Origin: Bacillota bacterium
GTDB lineage: Bacteria; Bacillota; Clostridia; Lachnospirales; Lachnospiraceae
Assembly (NCBI GenBank): GCA_023437365.1
Contig: JAEZGK010000003.1
Location: forward strand, 62,001-126,000
DNA length: 64,000 nt
Direction of reading: 5' to 3'
Each line of letters opens with the position of its first letter. Position 1 is the stretch's first letter. This document shows, piece by piece, positions 18,235 to 27,056 of the stretch. The notes under the pieces were generated by a model that made no database searches, was not told the DNA's origin, and saw only the letters and a program-made list of their open reading frames with translations. The translations under genes and the position numbers were made by a program.

Positions 18235-18378
18235 ATGGAAGAACTGCGAATGCTCGCAACGTGAATTAATAATGCATAAATTCAGACTTATGGTGCTCGT
18301 TTCTTGTTCTGAAGTGGAAGCCAATATGTTACAAGAGAGTAGCGAATAGTTAAATTACGTATAAATGGAGGAAAGCAT

Positions 18379-18816
18379 ATGTATACAGAGAAAGTTATGG
18401 ATCATTTCACCAACCCCAGGAATGTGGGCGAAATAGAGAATGCAAGTGGTGTCGGCACAGTTGGTAATGCAAAGTGTGGAGATATCATGCGTATTTATCT
18501 TGATATCGATGAGAGTGGTATCATTAATGATGTTAAATTCAAGACCTTTGGCTGCGGTGCCGCAGTTGCAACCAGCAGTATGGCAACAGAACTTGTCAAG
18601 GGAAAATCAGTGAATGAAGCCTTGCAGATAACCAATAAGGCGGTCATGGAGGCATTGGATGGTCTGCCGCCTGTGAAGGTACATTGTTCCCTGCTTGCTG
18701 AAGAAGCAATCCATGCTGCTCTTTGGGATTATGCTGAGAAGAAGGGTATTGTAATTGAAGGCTTGGAGAAACCGAAGTCAGATATCCATGAAGATGAAGA
18801 GGCAACCGAGTATTAG
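18379..18816 (+). CDS. iscU: Iron-sulfur cluster scaffold, IscU/NifU N-terminal type
   Basis: A 145-residue scaffold on which [2Fe-2S] and [4Fe-4S] clusters are built from IscS sulfur. The three ligand cysteines are present: Cys33 in GNAKCGD, Cys59 in FKTFGCGAA and Cys103 in KVHCSLLAEEA. Asp35, which helps cluster release, is also present. The tail after residue 125 is acidic and variable. The LPPVK motif is that of the IscU/NifU group, not SufU, which has an insert and a zinc site. TGGAGGAAAG precedes the ATG. The gap of 164 bp to iscS contains no other gene. Confidence 0.95.
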   Translation: MYTEKVMDHFTNPRNVGEIENASGVGTVGNAKCGDIMRIYLDIDESGIINDVKFKTFGCGAAVATSSMATELVKGKSVNEALQITNKAVMEALDGLPPVKVHCSLLAEEAIHAALWDYAEKKGIVIEGLEKPKSDIHEDEEATEY

Positions 18817-18902
18817 AACTCGGAACGAGTATTAACAATCGGCTTAAGTATTAAAACCAGGCCAGAATGGTAGAATTCGGACCTTTTATTAAAACTCGGG
18901 CC
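18808..18902 (+). repeat. Five degenerate 19-bp tandem repeats between iscU and mnmA
   Basis: Units start at 18808, 18827, 18846, 18865 and 18884, with an approximate consensus GAGTATTAAAACTCGGACC. The first unit overlaps the last codons of iscU. Divergence between units suggests an old array or a sequence kept only loosely. Confidence 0.6.
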
Positions 18903-18999
18903 GTATATTATTTTATTCTGACGCTTCGGAAGGACTTTGGTTCTTACTTTCCAAGAAGGTGATCAGAAGCCTCGCAATATTGTAAATTTGGAGGATCGC

Positions 19000-20121
19000 A
19001 TGGAGAAAGTTGTCGTAGGCATGTCGGGAGGAGTAGACTCCTCTGTAGCGGCATACCTTTTGAAAAAACAGGGATATGATGTAATCGGTGTAACCATGCA
19101 GATTTGGCAGGATGAGGATGTCTGTTCCATGGAGGAGAATGGTGGTTGCTGCGGTTTAAGTGCTGTAGAAGACGCCAGAAGAGTTGCCTCTGCTCTTGAT
19201 ATTCCGTACTATGTGATGAACTTCAAGAGGGAATTCAGGGAGAATGTAATCGATTACTTTGTAGAAGAATATCTACAGGCTAGGACGCCGAATCCCTGTA
19301 TCGCCTGCAACCGATATGTGAAGTGGGAAGCACTGCTGAAAAGATCCCTGGATATCGGAGCGTCCTATATTGCTACGGGACATTATGCCGGAATTGAAAG
19401 GCTGCCGAACGGAAGATACTCCATTAAAAAGTCCGTAACCAGGGCTAAGGACCAGACCTACGCGTTGTATAACCTAACGCAACATCAGCTGGCACATACC
19501 TTAATGCCGGTCGGTGCATATTCAAAGGAGGAGGTCCGTGAGCTTGCCAGAGAGCTGAAGCTTCCTGTGGCGAATAAGCCCGACAGCCAGGAAATCTGCT
19601 TTGTTCCCGATAAGGATTATGCAGGCTTTATCACCGGATACCTGCAGGAAAAGGAACGGACCAAGGATGAGCATCAGTCTGTTGAGAAGAGCTTATATGG
19701 TTTGATGCCGGGTAATTATGTGAATACTGCCGGCGAAATACTTGGAAGACATCGCGGACTGATCCACTATACGGTAGGACAGCGGAAGGGTCTTGGGATA
19801 GCGATGGGACAACCTGTATTTGTAGTTGAGCTGCGACCTGAGACCAATGAAGTTGTACTGGGAACGGGAAATGAAGTCTTCACGGATCGATTAACCGCCA
19901 ATCACATAAATTTTATGGCAATTGAGGATCTTGACGGTGAGCTTTCCGTGGAAGCGAAAATCAGATACAGCCACCAGGGTGCCCGTTGCCTTATTAGAAG
20001 AACAGGTCAGGATGAGATTGTATGTACCTTTGAGGAACCCCAGCGTGCCATTACCCCCGGACAGGCAGTTGTTTTCTACCAGGGTGATTATGTAGTCGGC
20101 GGAGGAACCATCCTGAAGTAA
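19000..20121 (+). CDS. mnmA: tRNA 2-thiouridylase
   Basis: A 373-residue enzyme that thiolates U34 of Glu, Gln and Lys tRNAs with ATP and IscS-derived sulfur. The PP-loop GMSGGVDSSVAAYLL opens the protein. Cys100 in NPCIACNRYVKW and Cys200 in SQEICFVPDKDYAGF are the catalytic pair. The central and C-terminal beta domains are full length. The ATG at 19000 follows TTGGAGGATCGC and matches the family start MEKVVVGMSGG; longer in-frame starts are not supported. Placement after iscS-iscU is typical and functionally sensible. Confidence 0.97.
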   Translation: MEKVVVGMSGGVDSSVAAYLLKKQGYDVIGVTMQIWQDEDVCSMEENGGCCGLSAVEDARRVASALDIPYYVMNFKREFRENVIDYFVEEYLQARTPNPCIACNRYVKWEALLKRSLDIGASYIATGHYAGIERLPNGRYSIKKSVTRAKDQTYALYNLTQHQLAHTLMPVGAYSKEEVRELARELKLPVANKPDSQEICFVPDKDYAGFITGYLQEKERTKDEHQSVEKSLYGLMPGNYVNTAGEILGRHRGLIHYTVGQRKGLGIAMGQPVFVVELRPETNEVVLGTGNEVFTDRLTANHINFMAIEDLDGELSVEAKIRYSHQGARCLIRRTGQDEIVCTFEEPQRAITPGQAVVFYQGDYVVGGGTILK

Positions 20122-20195
20122 TGCTTCTTCCTTATAACATTAGAGGATCAGTATATTATTATAGATAGAAAACCAATTGAAAAAGCTTCTTTAAT

Positions 20196-20245
20196 AAAGG
20201 CGTATCGCAGAAAACTTTACAGTTATGTACGATACGCCTTTTATT
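20196..20245. terminator. Bidirectional terminator between mnmA and the PHP phosphatase
   Basis: AAAGGCGTATCG (20196-20207) pairs perfectly with CGATACGCCTTT (20230-20241), with T-rich sequence on the right and A-rich on the left. It serves the convergent genes on both sides. Confidence 0.88.
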
Positions 20246-20255
20246 TATGATTGTT

Positions 20256-21074
20256 TTACAATTTTTCGTATATCGGCACGCCATTTCGGAAGGTGGCATA
20301 ATATTTGAAGCCTAAGCTCTTTAGATAGTCCGGTATCAGTTGAAAATCATAACCAAGATGTTCCGGCTTGTGTGCATCCGAACCAATGGTTATCAGCTCA
20401 CCGCCAAGCTCAAGGTAGCGCTTCAGCACTGTTGCCTTCGGATGGGCATAACCCAATCCGAATTTTAAGCCTGCGGTATTGACCTCAATCCCCTTTTGGT
20501 ATTCCAGGATGGTACGAAGAGCCTCATCGAGCAGCTCCTGATATTCCTCATAGAAGTAGTCTGCCTTTTTTCCGTCAGCAGTGGGAGCATAACGAATGAT
20601 ATAATCCAGATGCCCATAGACATGGAAGAAATCATGCAAGCTTCTGCAATTATCAGTAATCGTCCGGAAATAATCCCTGATTCCTTCTTCTTTGGTCCGG
20701 CTTTCCCAATATTGAGGGAAGTAGGGGTCTTCATAATCCACCACATGAGTAGACCCCAGGACAAAATCAAAGGAATACTCCTTCATCAGCTTCTGAAAAT
20801 ATTCTGTAAGCTGGGGCTGTAATCCGAGTTCTATTCCTGTTAGCACCTCAATTTTGTTCTGATATTGTTCCTTCAGCAACTGAAGCTTTTTAACATAGGG
20901 CTCAGGATCGAATACGAAGCGGATATCCCCTTTATGAGAATAGTCATAATCCATATGATCTGTAAAGCAAATCTTCTTTAAGCCTAGCTCGATAGCTCTT
21001 TCAATCATAACCTCCATCGGGGCTTTGGAATCCCCTGAGAAATCAGAATGTACATGATAGTCACCGATTATCAT
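20256..21074 (-). CDS. PHP-domain phosphatase, HisJ (histidinol-phosphatase) family
   Basis: A 272-residue metal-dependent phosphoesterase. The PHP motifs are present: DYHVHSDFSGD at the N-terminus, CFTDHMD, GIELGLQ, GSTHVVD, HVYGHLDYI, EVNTAG and GSDAHKPEHLG, together binding a trinuclear metal site. The family is annotated as histidinol-phosphatase, the penultimate step of histidine synthesis, but no other his gene is nearby and related PHP proteins have other substrates. AAGGAGAG precedes the start. It is 38 bp from rqcH on the same strand and may share its transcript. Confidence 0.88.
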   Translation of the reverse strand: MIIGDYHVHSDFSGDSKAPMEVMIERAIELGLKKICFTDHMDYDYSHKGDIRFVFDPEPYVKKLQLLKEQYQNKIEVLTGIELGLQPQLTEYFQKLMKEYSFDFVLGSTHVVDYEDPYFPQYWESRTKEEGIRDYFRTITDNCRSLHDFFHVYGHLDYIIRYAPTADGKKADYFYEEYQELLDEALRTILEYQKGIEVNTAGLKFGLGYAHPKATVLKRYLELGGELITIGSDAHKPEHLGYDFQLIPDYLKSLGFKYYATFRNGVPIYEKL

Positions 21075-21112
21075 AAATTGCTCTCCTTATCCTGTATTGT
21101 GTTAGTAAAGAA

Positions 21113-22885
21113 CTACTCTACCTGTATAATTCCTGAGATATCCGTGGGTGATACCAGGGAATAGTTAGTATAGTATACCACAAAGCCCGGCTTACCTCCG
21201 GCAGGCTTTTTTACATTCTTTTTCAAGGTATAATCTATTTCTACCTTGTCTGCGCCTCTTCCTCCGGAATAGTAAGCAGCCAGTCTGGCGGCTTCTTCAT
21301 AGGTGCGGTCAGGGAGTTCTGCTCCACCACATTTTACTATGACATGGGAGCCGGCAATCTTCTTGGCATGAAACCACCAATCGCCTCCCTCTGCGAACTG
21401 GAAGGTAAGCTCGTCATTCTGAAAATTATTCTTACCGACATACATATGATATCCGTCAGAGGAGATATAATGGAAAGGCTTGCTCTTCGAAGCTGTTTTT
21501 TTGGCTGCGGCCTTTTTCTCCAGTTTTTTGCTGCCGCTGGTAAAACGTCTTCTGATATAACCGTATTCTGTCAGCTCCTGCTTCAGTGCAGCCAAATCTG
21601 CTTCCTCCAGAGCAATATCCAGAGCTGTCCGGATGGATTCGAGATGCTCCATTTCCTCCTTGGTCTCAGCCAGCTGTGTAGTGAGTGCATCATAAGTACG
21701 TTTCAACTTACTATACTTTTCGAAATACTGCTTCGCATTCTCCATCGGAGAGATGGTCGGATCTAAAGGAATGCTGATTTCGTTATTATCATAATAATTC
21801 AGAGCCTTCAGAACCTTCGCACCGGGTTCAAGCTCATATCCGTAAGCTGTAATCAATTCACCGTATACCTTGAACTTATCCCGTTTCTCTGTATCCTGAA
21901 GCTGCTTTGATTGCAGATCATATTTTTTAGCGGCACGATCTATTGCATTGGATACGATCTTTCTCAAATCGGCTGATTTCTGACGAATTCTGGCAGCTGA
22001 GTTTTTGGAAGCATAGAAGGCTTCTAAGAGAGCAGAGATACTTTCAAAGGTCTGCACCTCATGATCCTTATAGCAGGTTAGAGGAATACTGGAGAACTCC
22101 ACCGGAACCCCGTCCCTCGATACGATATTTGGATGGAAGGCGGCACTTTTCACATCTTCAATCAGCCTTTCAAAGGTCTTGTATACATGCAATCCGATAT
22201 CCTCGCTGAAGGATTCGGGATAATCTCCGGCATCAACAGTAGCCCTGCAGCAGATTTCATTGGCAATCAACGGGCTGATACCGGTCAGGCCGCTGTATAA
22301 GGCTTTTCCAATGGGCATGGATTTCTTTAATACCGAGGCTTGGAACTCTTCATAAGTGATGATTAGCGGATCGAGCTTATCCGAAGTCTGTGGGATGAAG
22401 TAGTTCCTCCCCGGGAGTACTTCACGAACCGAACTGACAAACTGATTGATCCTTTTGATGCTGTCAAGGATGACCATGTTGTCATCACAGAAGATAATAT
22501 TGCTGTGCTTTCCCATTAATTCGAGGATCAGATATTTGATACAGAGATCACCCATTTCGTTTAAGTGCTCCAGTTTAAAGTTAACGATTCGCTCCAGGCC
22601 AGGCTGGGAAATATCAAGTATCCTGGCACCGTTGATGTGTTTGCGAAGCAGCATACAGAAATTAGGTGCCGTCATTGGACTGGGCTTTGTATTATCAGTA
22701 AGATAAATCAAAGGAAGTCCGGCACCGGCTGAAAGCAGCAGCTTATATTGTTCCTTTTCCTGTCCTTTGATGGTGAGAATCAGCTCATCCTTCTCCGGCT
22801 GAGCTATTTTGTTAATTCTACCGTTCAGCAAGACAGAACGGAGTTCCTGTATGATATTAGCGATTACGATTCCGTCAAAAGCCAT
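21113..22885 (-). CDS. rqcH: Ribosome-associated quality control protein RqcH (NFACT family)
   Basis: A 590-residue protein that binds stalled 50S subunits and adds C-terminal alanine tails to nascent chains; older names are fibronectin-binding protein A or FbpA. The NFACT-N domain starts MAFDGIVIANIIQELRS. Helical and coiled-coil regions fill about 180-440, and the NFACT-R domain lies near 460-590 (FHYISSDGYHMYVGKNNFQN, then DWWFHAKKIAGSHVIV). The Asp-Arg pair important in Bacillus RqcH appears here as Glu98-Arg99. AAAGGAG supports the start. Confidence 0.93.
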   Translation of the reverse strand: MAFDGIVIANIIQELRSVLLNGRINKIAQPEKDELILTIKGQEKEQYKLLLSAGAGLPLIYLTDNTKPSPMTAPNFCMLLRKHINGARILDISQPGLERIVNFKLEHLNEMGDLCIKYLILELMGKHSNIIFCDDNMVILDSIKRINQFVSSVREVLPGRNYFIPQTSDKLDPLIITYEEFQASVLKKSMPIGKALYSGLTGISPLIANEICCRATVDAGDYPESFSEDIGLHVYKTFERLIEDVKSAAFHPNIVSRDGVPVEFSSIPLTCYKDHEVQTFESISALLEAFYASKNSAARIRQKSADLRKIVSNAIDRAAKKYDLQSKQLQDTEKRDKFKVYGELITAYGYELEPGAKVLKALNYYDNNEISIPLDPTISPMENAKQYFEKYSKLKRTYDALTTQLAETKEEMEHLESIRTALDIALEEADLAALKQELTEYGYIRRRFTSGSKKLEKKAAAKKTASKSKPFHYISSDGYHMYVGKNNFQNDELTFQFAEGGDWWFHAKKIAGSHVIVKCGGAELPDRTYEEAARLAAYYSGGRGADKVEIDYTLKKNVKKPAGGKPGFVVYYTNYSLVSPTDISGIIQVE

Positions 22886-23190
22886 GATATATAAAATCTC
22901 CTTTGTTCCACATTTGATCTAAGGGGTGATCTGATAGGATACCGTCTGAAAAGCAGTATATTCTATGCTGTCATTCGGGGACAGGTATGATTTCCTGTTA
23001 TAATCTAGAATTATAACATAAGGATAGAGAAATGAATACTTTTTTCTGGGCATAAGCGTTACAGAATTTGATCAATAAGTTATTTCAATGCGAAGGGCAT
23101 AAATCTTATCATAAACCTGTTAATATAACCTAAGGATATGAGAGTTATGCAAAAATACTATATCTGAGTAAAAAAATTCGCAAAAAATCT
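22886..23190. other. Intergenic region between rqcH and gdhA
   Basis: About 300 bp of AT-rich sequence between divergent genes. I see no gene or strong structure here. The gdhA promoter and leader terminator begin at 23192. Confidence 0.6.
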
Positions 23191-23191
23191 A

Positions 23192-23220
23192 TTGAATTAA
23201 AGCGGAAAAGTGGATATAAT
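23192..23220 (+). promoter_or_regulatory. gdhA promoter
   Basis: TTGAAT (23192-23197), a 17-bp spacer and a perfect TATAAT (23215-23220). Transcription should begin near 23227, only about ten bases before a complete terminator. Confidence 0.75.
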
Positions 23221-23235
23221 GGAAAAAGCAAATTC

Positions 23236-23272
23236 AAAGACGCATTTGTTTATTTTTATGCGTCTTTTTTTT
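23236..23272 (+). terminator. Leader terminator between the gdhA promoter and gdhA
   Basis: AAAGACGCAT (23236-23245) pairs perfectly with ATGCGTCTTT (23258-23267) and runs into eight T residues (23265-23272). It lies upstream of the gdhA ribosome binding site AAAGGAG, so it acts as a possible attenuator. No gene ends just upstream that would need a terminator on this strand. Confidence 0.85.
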
Positions 23273-23301
23273 GTATTTTAATCAAAGGAGATTAAATTTT
23301 T

Positions 23302-24636
23302 ATGGGATACGTTGATGAGGTAATTGAACTGGTGGTTAAGAAAAACCCCGCAGAACCTGAGTTCCATCAGGCAGTTAAGGAAGTTCTGGAATCCTTAAGA
23401 ACAGTGGTTGATGCGAACGAGGAGAAATTCAGAAAAGAAGCACTTCTTGAAAGACTTGTTGAGCCCGACAGACAGATTAAGTTCAGAGTTCCATGGGTAG
23501 ATGACAGCGGTAAGGTACAGGTCAACACAGGCTATCGAGTTCAGTTTAATAATGCAATCGGACCTTACAAGGGTGGCTTACGTTTACATCCTTCTGTAAA
23601 TATCGGTATTATTAAATTCTTAGGCTTTGAGCAGATTTTTAAGAACTCATTAACAGGACTCCCAATCGGCGGTGGCAAGGGTGGTTCTGATTTCGACCCT
23701 AAGGGTAAGTCTGACAGAGAAGTATTAGCCTTCTGCACCAGCTTCATCACCGAGCTTTATAAATACATCGGTGCTGATGTAGACGTTCCTGCAGGTGACA
23801 TCGGTACAGGCGGAAGAGAAATCGGCTATATGTACGGACAATTCAAGAAGATCAAGGGAACCTACGAAGGTGTATTGACTGGTAAGGGATTAACCTATGG
23901 CGGTTCCTTGGCAAGAACAGAAGCTACCGGCTATGGTTTATTATATTTAGTAGAAGAAATGTTAAAATGCAACGGTAAGGATATCAAGGGTAAGATTTGT
24001 ACCGTTTCCGGTTCCGGTAACGTAGCAATCTATGCTATCCAGAAAGCTCATCAGTTAGGAGCAAAATGTGTTACCTGCAGTGACAGTAACGGTTGGATTT
24101 ACGATCCGGACGGCATTGATGTAGCTGCTCTTCAGCAGATTAAGGAAGTTCAGCGTGCAAGATTAACCGAATACAAGAAGTTCAGACCGAATTCTGAATA
24201 CCATGAGGGTAGAGGCGTATGGACCGTGAAGTGTGATGTTGCTCTTCCCTGCGCTACCCAGAATGAGCTTCTGATCGACGATGCAAAGGCTCTTGTAGCA
24301 AACGGCTGCTTTGCAGTAGCAGAAGGTGCTAATATGCCTACAACTTTGGAAGCTACTGAATATCTGTTGGCTAACAAGGTATTATTTGCTCCCGGCAAGG
24401 CTGCAAATGCAGGTGGCGTAGCTACCTCCGCCTTAGAGATGACTCAGAACAGCGAAAGATTAAGCTGGACCTTTGATGAGGTTGATGCTAAATTAAAGCA
24501 GATCATGGTTAACATATTCCATAGTATGGATGATGCAGCGAAGAGATACAATTCTGCAGGTAATTATGTAGTAGGTGCAAACATTGCAGGCTTTGAAAAG
24601 GTTGCTACTGCTATGATGGCACAGGGTATCTGGTAA
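23302..24636 (+). CDS. gdhA: Glutamate dehydrogenase, hexameric NADP type
   Basis: A 444-residue enzyme that makes glutamate from 2-oxoglutarate and ammonium. The substrate-site segment GLPIGGGKGGSDFDPKGKSD and the upstream KGGLRLHPSVN are canonical, as is the dinucleotide fold with SGSGNVAIYA. Length and sequence fit the anabolic NADP-type class. AAAGGAG precedes the ATG. Codon bias is strong, as in nifJ. The gene is preceded by a promoter-proximal terminator and followed by a strong one, so it is monocistronic and probably controlled by attenuation. Confidence 0.96.
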   Translation: MGYVDEVIELVVKKNPAEPEFHQAVKEVLESLRTVVDANEEKFRKEALLERLVEPDRQIKFRVPWVDDSGKVQVNTGYRVQFNNAIGPYKGGLRLHPSVNIGIIKFLGFEQIFKNSLTGLPIGGGKGGSDFDPKGKSDREVLAFCTSFITELYKYIGADVDVPAGDIGTGGREIGYMYGQFKKIKGTYEGVLTGKGLTYGGSLARTEATGYGLLYLVEEMLKCNGKDIKGKICTVSGSGNVAIYAIQKAHQLGAKCVTCSDSNGWIYDPDGIDVAALQQIKEVQRARLTEYKKFRPNSEYHEGRGVWTVKCDVALPCATQNELLIDDAKALVANGCFAVAEGANMPTTLEATEYLLANKVLFAPGKAANAGGVATSALEMTQNSERLSWTFDEVDAKLKQIMVNIFHSMDDAAKRYNSAGNYVVGANIAGFEKVATAMMAQGIW

Positions 24637-24667
24637 GATATAGATTAATAATAAAATTATTAAAGGT

Positions 24668-24726
24668 AAGCTGGTATAAAATTTTCCGCCTTAGTACGCT
24701 GGTGGAGATTTTATACCGGCTTTTTT
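24668..24726 (+). terminator. gdhA terminator
   Basis: A 15-bp stem (24668-24682 with 24708-24722, one G-U pair) extends into the loop and is followed by six T residues (24721-24726). Confidence 0.9.
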
Positions 24727-24780
24727 GATTCTGTTTCTCCATAATATCTACACAAACGGTTGATAGAATATAAGAAAACA

Positions 24781-24859
24781 GTGTGAGAATAATTCTGAAA
24801 GGGCCGGAATTATCTTGAAATTTGAAACCACCAAATTTCTCTCGATAAAATCTTCACAC
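24781..24859 (+). promoter_or_regulatory. Structured leader upstream of the copper-type operon
   Basis: Three nested or adjacent helices suggest a three-way junction: GTGTGA (24781-24786) with TCACAC (24854-24859) outside, ATAATTC (24789-24795) with GAATTAT (24807-24813), and GAAATTTG (24817-24824) with CAAATTTC (24832-24839) inside. No known riboswitch class is recognised. A clear sigma-A promoter is not visible upstream. Confidence 0.45.
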
Positions 24860-24900
24860 AGAAAGAAGAGACAGTCTCACGCATAGAAGGGAGAACACAG

Positions 24901-26427
24901 ATGTCTTCAATTAAAACAATAACACTATCGGTAAATAATATGACTTGTGTTCATTGCGAGAATATGATTGAGAAGGAATTATCTAAGGCGGATGGCGTTC
25001 TGGGGGTGGAGGCCAGCTATTCCAAGGGAAAAGTAAAAATCACCTATGAAGAAGCATTTATTCACCCGGAAGAGATGCTGCTTTTATTGGAAGAACATGA
25101 TTACCATGCTGAGATTTATAGCGGACAAGATAAAGGAAATGAGAAAATCAATCCGCAGGAAAGAAATTCTCAGGATAGAACAATAAGATTGAATCGTAAG
25201 AATTCGAATACAGAGCAGAAGAATAATAATTTGGCTAACATGACTGCAATTGTAATCATCTTATTTGCCGTATATCTGATTGCCAATCATTTTGGTGCCT
25301 TCAATATCATCAGAAATTTCCCGGTAGCAAAGGCAGGTATGGGATATGGGATGTTGCTCCTGATCGGTATTCTGACCTCAGTCCATTGCGTAGCCATGTG
25401 CGGGGGCATCTGCCTTACCCAGACTGTATCTGCGAAGAATATCGGTACCGAGAAGGCAAATAGATTTATGACAGTTCGCCCCAGCCTTTTATATAATCTG
25501 GGTAGAGTGATTTCTTATACAGTCATCGGAGGTATCGTTGGTGCACTCGGTTCCGTAGTCAGCTTCTCCGGACCTATGAAGGGTGCAGTACAGCTTCTGG
25601 CAGGGAGCTTTATGATCATCATGGGCTTGAACCTGCTAAATATCTTCCCTTGGCTGCGCAGACTGAATCCGAGGATGCCGAAATTCGTAGTAAAGAAATT
25701 AAATCCGTTGCGCAGTCGCAGCAACAGCCCGCTTTATATCGGTCTGCTGAACGGATTGATGCCCTGCGGACCCCTGCAGGCCATGCAGCTATATGCATTA
25801 TCCACGGGAAGTCCTGTCAAGGGAGCGATCTCTATGTTCCTCTTCAGCATCGGAACTGTGCCGTTACTATTTTTATTCGGAGCACTGGGTTCCCTTCTGA
25901 ATAGAAAATATACCAAAAGGATGATGACGGTCAGTGCTGTTCTGGTCGTATTCCTCGGAGTATTCATGCTCCGGAACGGCCTGGGGATTACCGGCTTTTC
26001 TGTTCCTACCATACCCATCTTTGCAGGTCAGGCCGATACTAAAGAAGAAAATATTGCGAAACTTGAGAGTGGTGTTCAGGTAGTTACCACGGGATTGGAA
26101 TCAGGAAGCTACGAACCGATTATTGTACAAAAGGGTGTCCCGGTAAAGTGGATCATTCAAGCGCAGGACGGTGATATCAACGGTTGTAACAATAGTATTA
26201 TCATTCCGATGCTAAAACTTCAGAGGGACCTTGCGGTAGGTGATAATGTGATTGAATTCACGCCGGAGGAGAGCGGAACGATTCCTTTCAGCTGCTGGAT
26301 GGGAATGATCCGAAGTAAGATTACAGTAGTAGATGATATAAACCGTATTGACAGTAGTACCATAGCAGACAGTAGTTCTTCTGCAGGCTTGGGTGGCGGC
26401 TTTGCAGGAGATTCCTGTTGTCAGTAA
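24901..26427 (+). CDS. HMA - TauE/SafE-like membrane - cupredoxin fusion protein
   Basis: A 508-residue three-part protein probably handling copper at the membrane. Residues 1-75 are a heavy-metal-associated domain with the metal motif MTCVHCE. After a charged linker come about six or seven membrane segments (about 115-370) of the SafE/UreH-like TauE family, with cysteine motifs SVHCVAMCGG and LMPCGPLQ. The C-terminal part (about 385-475) looks like a cupredoxin fold with candidate ligands in the GCNN segment and in FSCWMGM. The protein ends with Cys-Cys-Gln. It is followed by a DUF2318 gene and copA, which supports copper or related metal trafficking rather than sulfite export. The start has GAAGGGAG upstream. 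Confidence 0.85.
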   Translation: MSSIKTITLSVNNMTCVHCENMIEKELSKADGVLGVEASYSKGKVKITYEEAFIHPEEMLLLLEEHDYHAEIYSGQDKGNEKINPQERNSQDRTIRLNRKNSNTEQKNNNLANMTAIVIILFAVYLIANHFGAFNIIRNFPVAKAGMGYGMLLLIGILTSVHCVAMCGGICLTQTVSAKNIGTEKANRFMTVRPSLLYNLGRVISYTVIGGIVGALGSVVSFSGPMKGAVQLLAGSFMIIMGLNLLNIFPWLRRLNPRMPKFVVKKLNPLRSRSNSPLYIGLLNGLMPCGPLQAMQLYALSTGSPVKGAISMFLFSIGTVPLLFLFGALGSLLNRKYTKRMMTVSAVLVVFLGVFMLRNGLGITGFSVPTIPIFAGQADTKEENIAKLESGVQVVTTGLESGSYEPIIVQKGVPVKWIIQAQDGDINGCNNSIIIPMLKLQRDLAVGDNVIEFTPEESGTIPFSCWMGMIRSKITVVDDINRIDSSTIADSSSSAGLGGGFAGDSCCQ

Positions 26428-26514
26428 TAGGAAGGACTATGATGCAAAGTTCTAATAAACAAAATCAGCGATATCAATACTATGAAAACAGGAGAACAGA
26501 AAGGAAAAACAATC

Positions 26515-27018
26515 ATGAATAAAAAATCCAATCATAACTCTAAAATACTTATCATCACAGCAATCCTTATGGTGGCAGCAGTTGTAGTGTTTCTGAATAT
26601 CAATCCCAAAAAGGAGGCAAAGGAAGCAGCTTCCACAAAAATCACCAAGGTAACGGACAGCGATATTGTCATTCCTGTAGCCAATGTGAGCGAAACACCT
26701 ACATTTTATCCTGCGACCATCAATGGAACAGATCTGGAGGTAATTGCGGTAAAAGCTTCGGATGGTACGATAAGAACCGCATTTAACACCTGCCAGGTAT
26801 GTTACAGCTCAGGAAAAGGATACTATCAGATAGAGGGCGACAAGCTGGTTTGTCAGAATTGCGGAAATGCCTTTGGCATGGATGATGTGGAAGCAACCAA
26901 AGGCGGTTGTAATCCCGTGCCGATAACACCTGAATATAAAACAGTGGATGCTAAGACAATTACTATATCAAAGGATTTTCTTAACAAAGCCGTTGTAATC
27001 TTTCAAAACTGGAAATAA
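26515..27018 (+). CDS. Membrane-anchored DUF2318 protein (FtrD-like)
   Basis: A 167-residue protein with an N-terminal membrane anchor (about 8-27) and an exported domain. The domain has the cysteine set of the DUF2318 family: NTCQVCYSSGKGYYQIEG, LVCQNCGN and GGCNP. The family includes FtrD of bacterial ferrous-iron uptake systems, but the other Ftr proteins are absent here. In this setting a role in metal or redox chemistry with the HMA-TauE-cupredoxin protein is likelier. An ATG 33 bases upstream has no ribosome binding site; AAAGGA favours the start at 26515. Confidence 0.85.
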   Translation: MNKKSNHNSKILIITAILMVAAVVVFLNINPKKEAKEAASTKITKVTDSDIVIPVANVSETPTFYPATINGTDLEVIAVKASDGTIRTAFNTCQVCYSSGKGYYQIEGDKLVCQNCGNAFGMDDVEATKGGCNPVPITPEYKTVDAKTITISKDFLNKAVVIFQNWK

Positions 27019-27056
27019 GTCTTTACTAAAACTTTAGGAAAGGTTGAGAATATATC

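Noticed and set aside
24901..26427. Sulfite exporter as the function of the TauE-like protein
   Set aside because: The HMA and cupredoxin-like domains and the copA neighbour point to metal handling instead.
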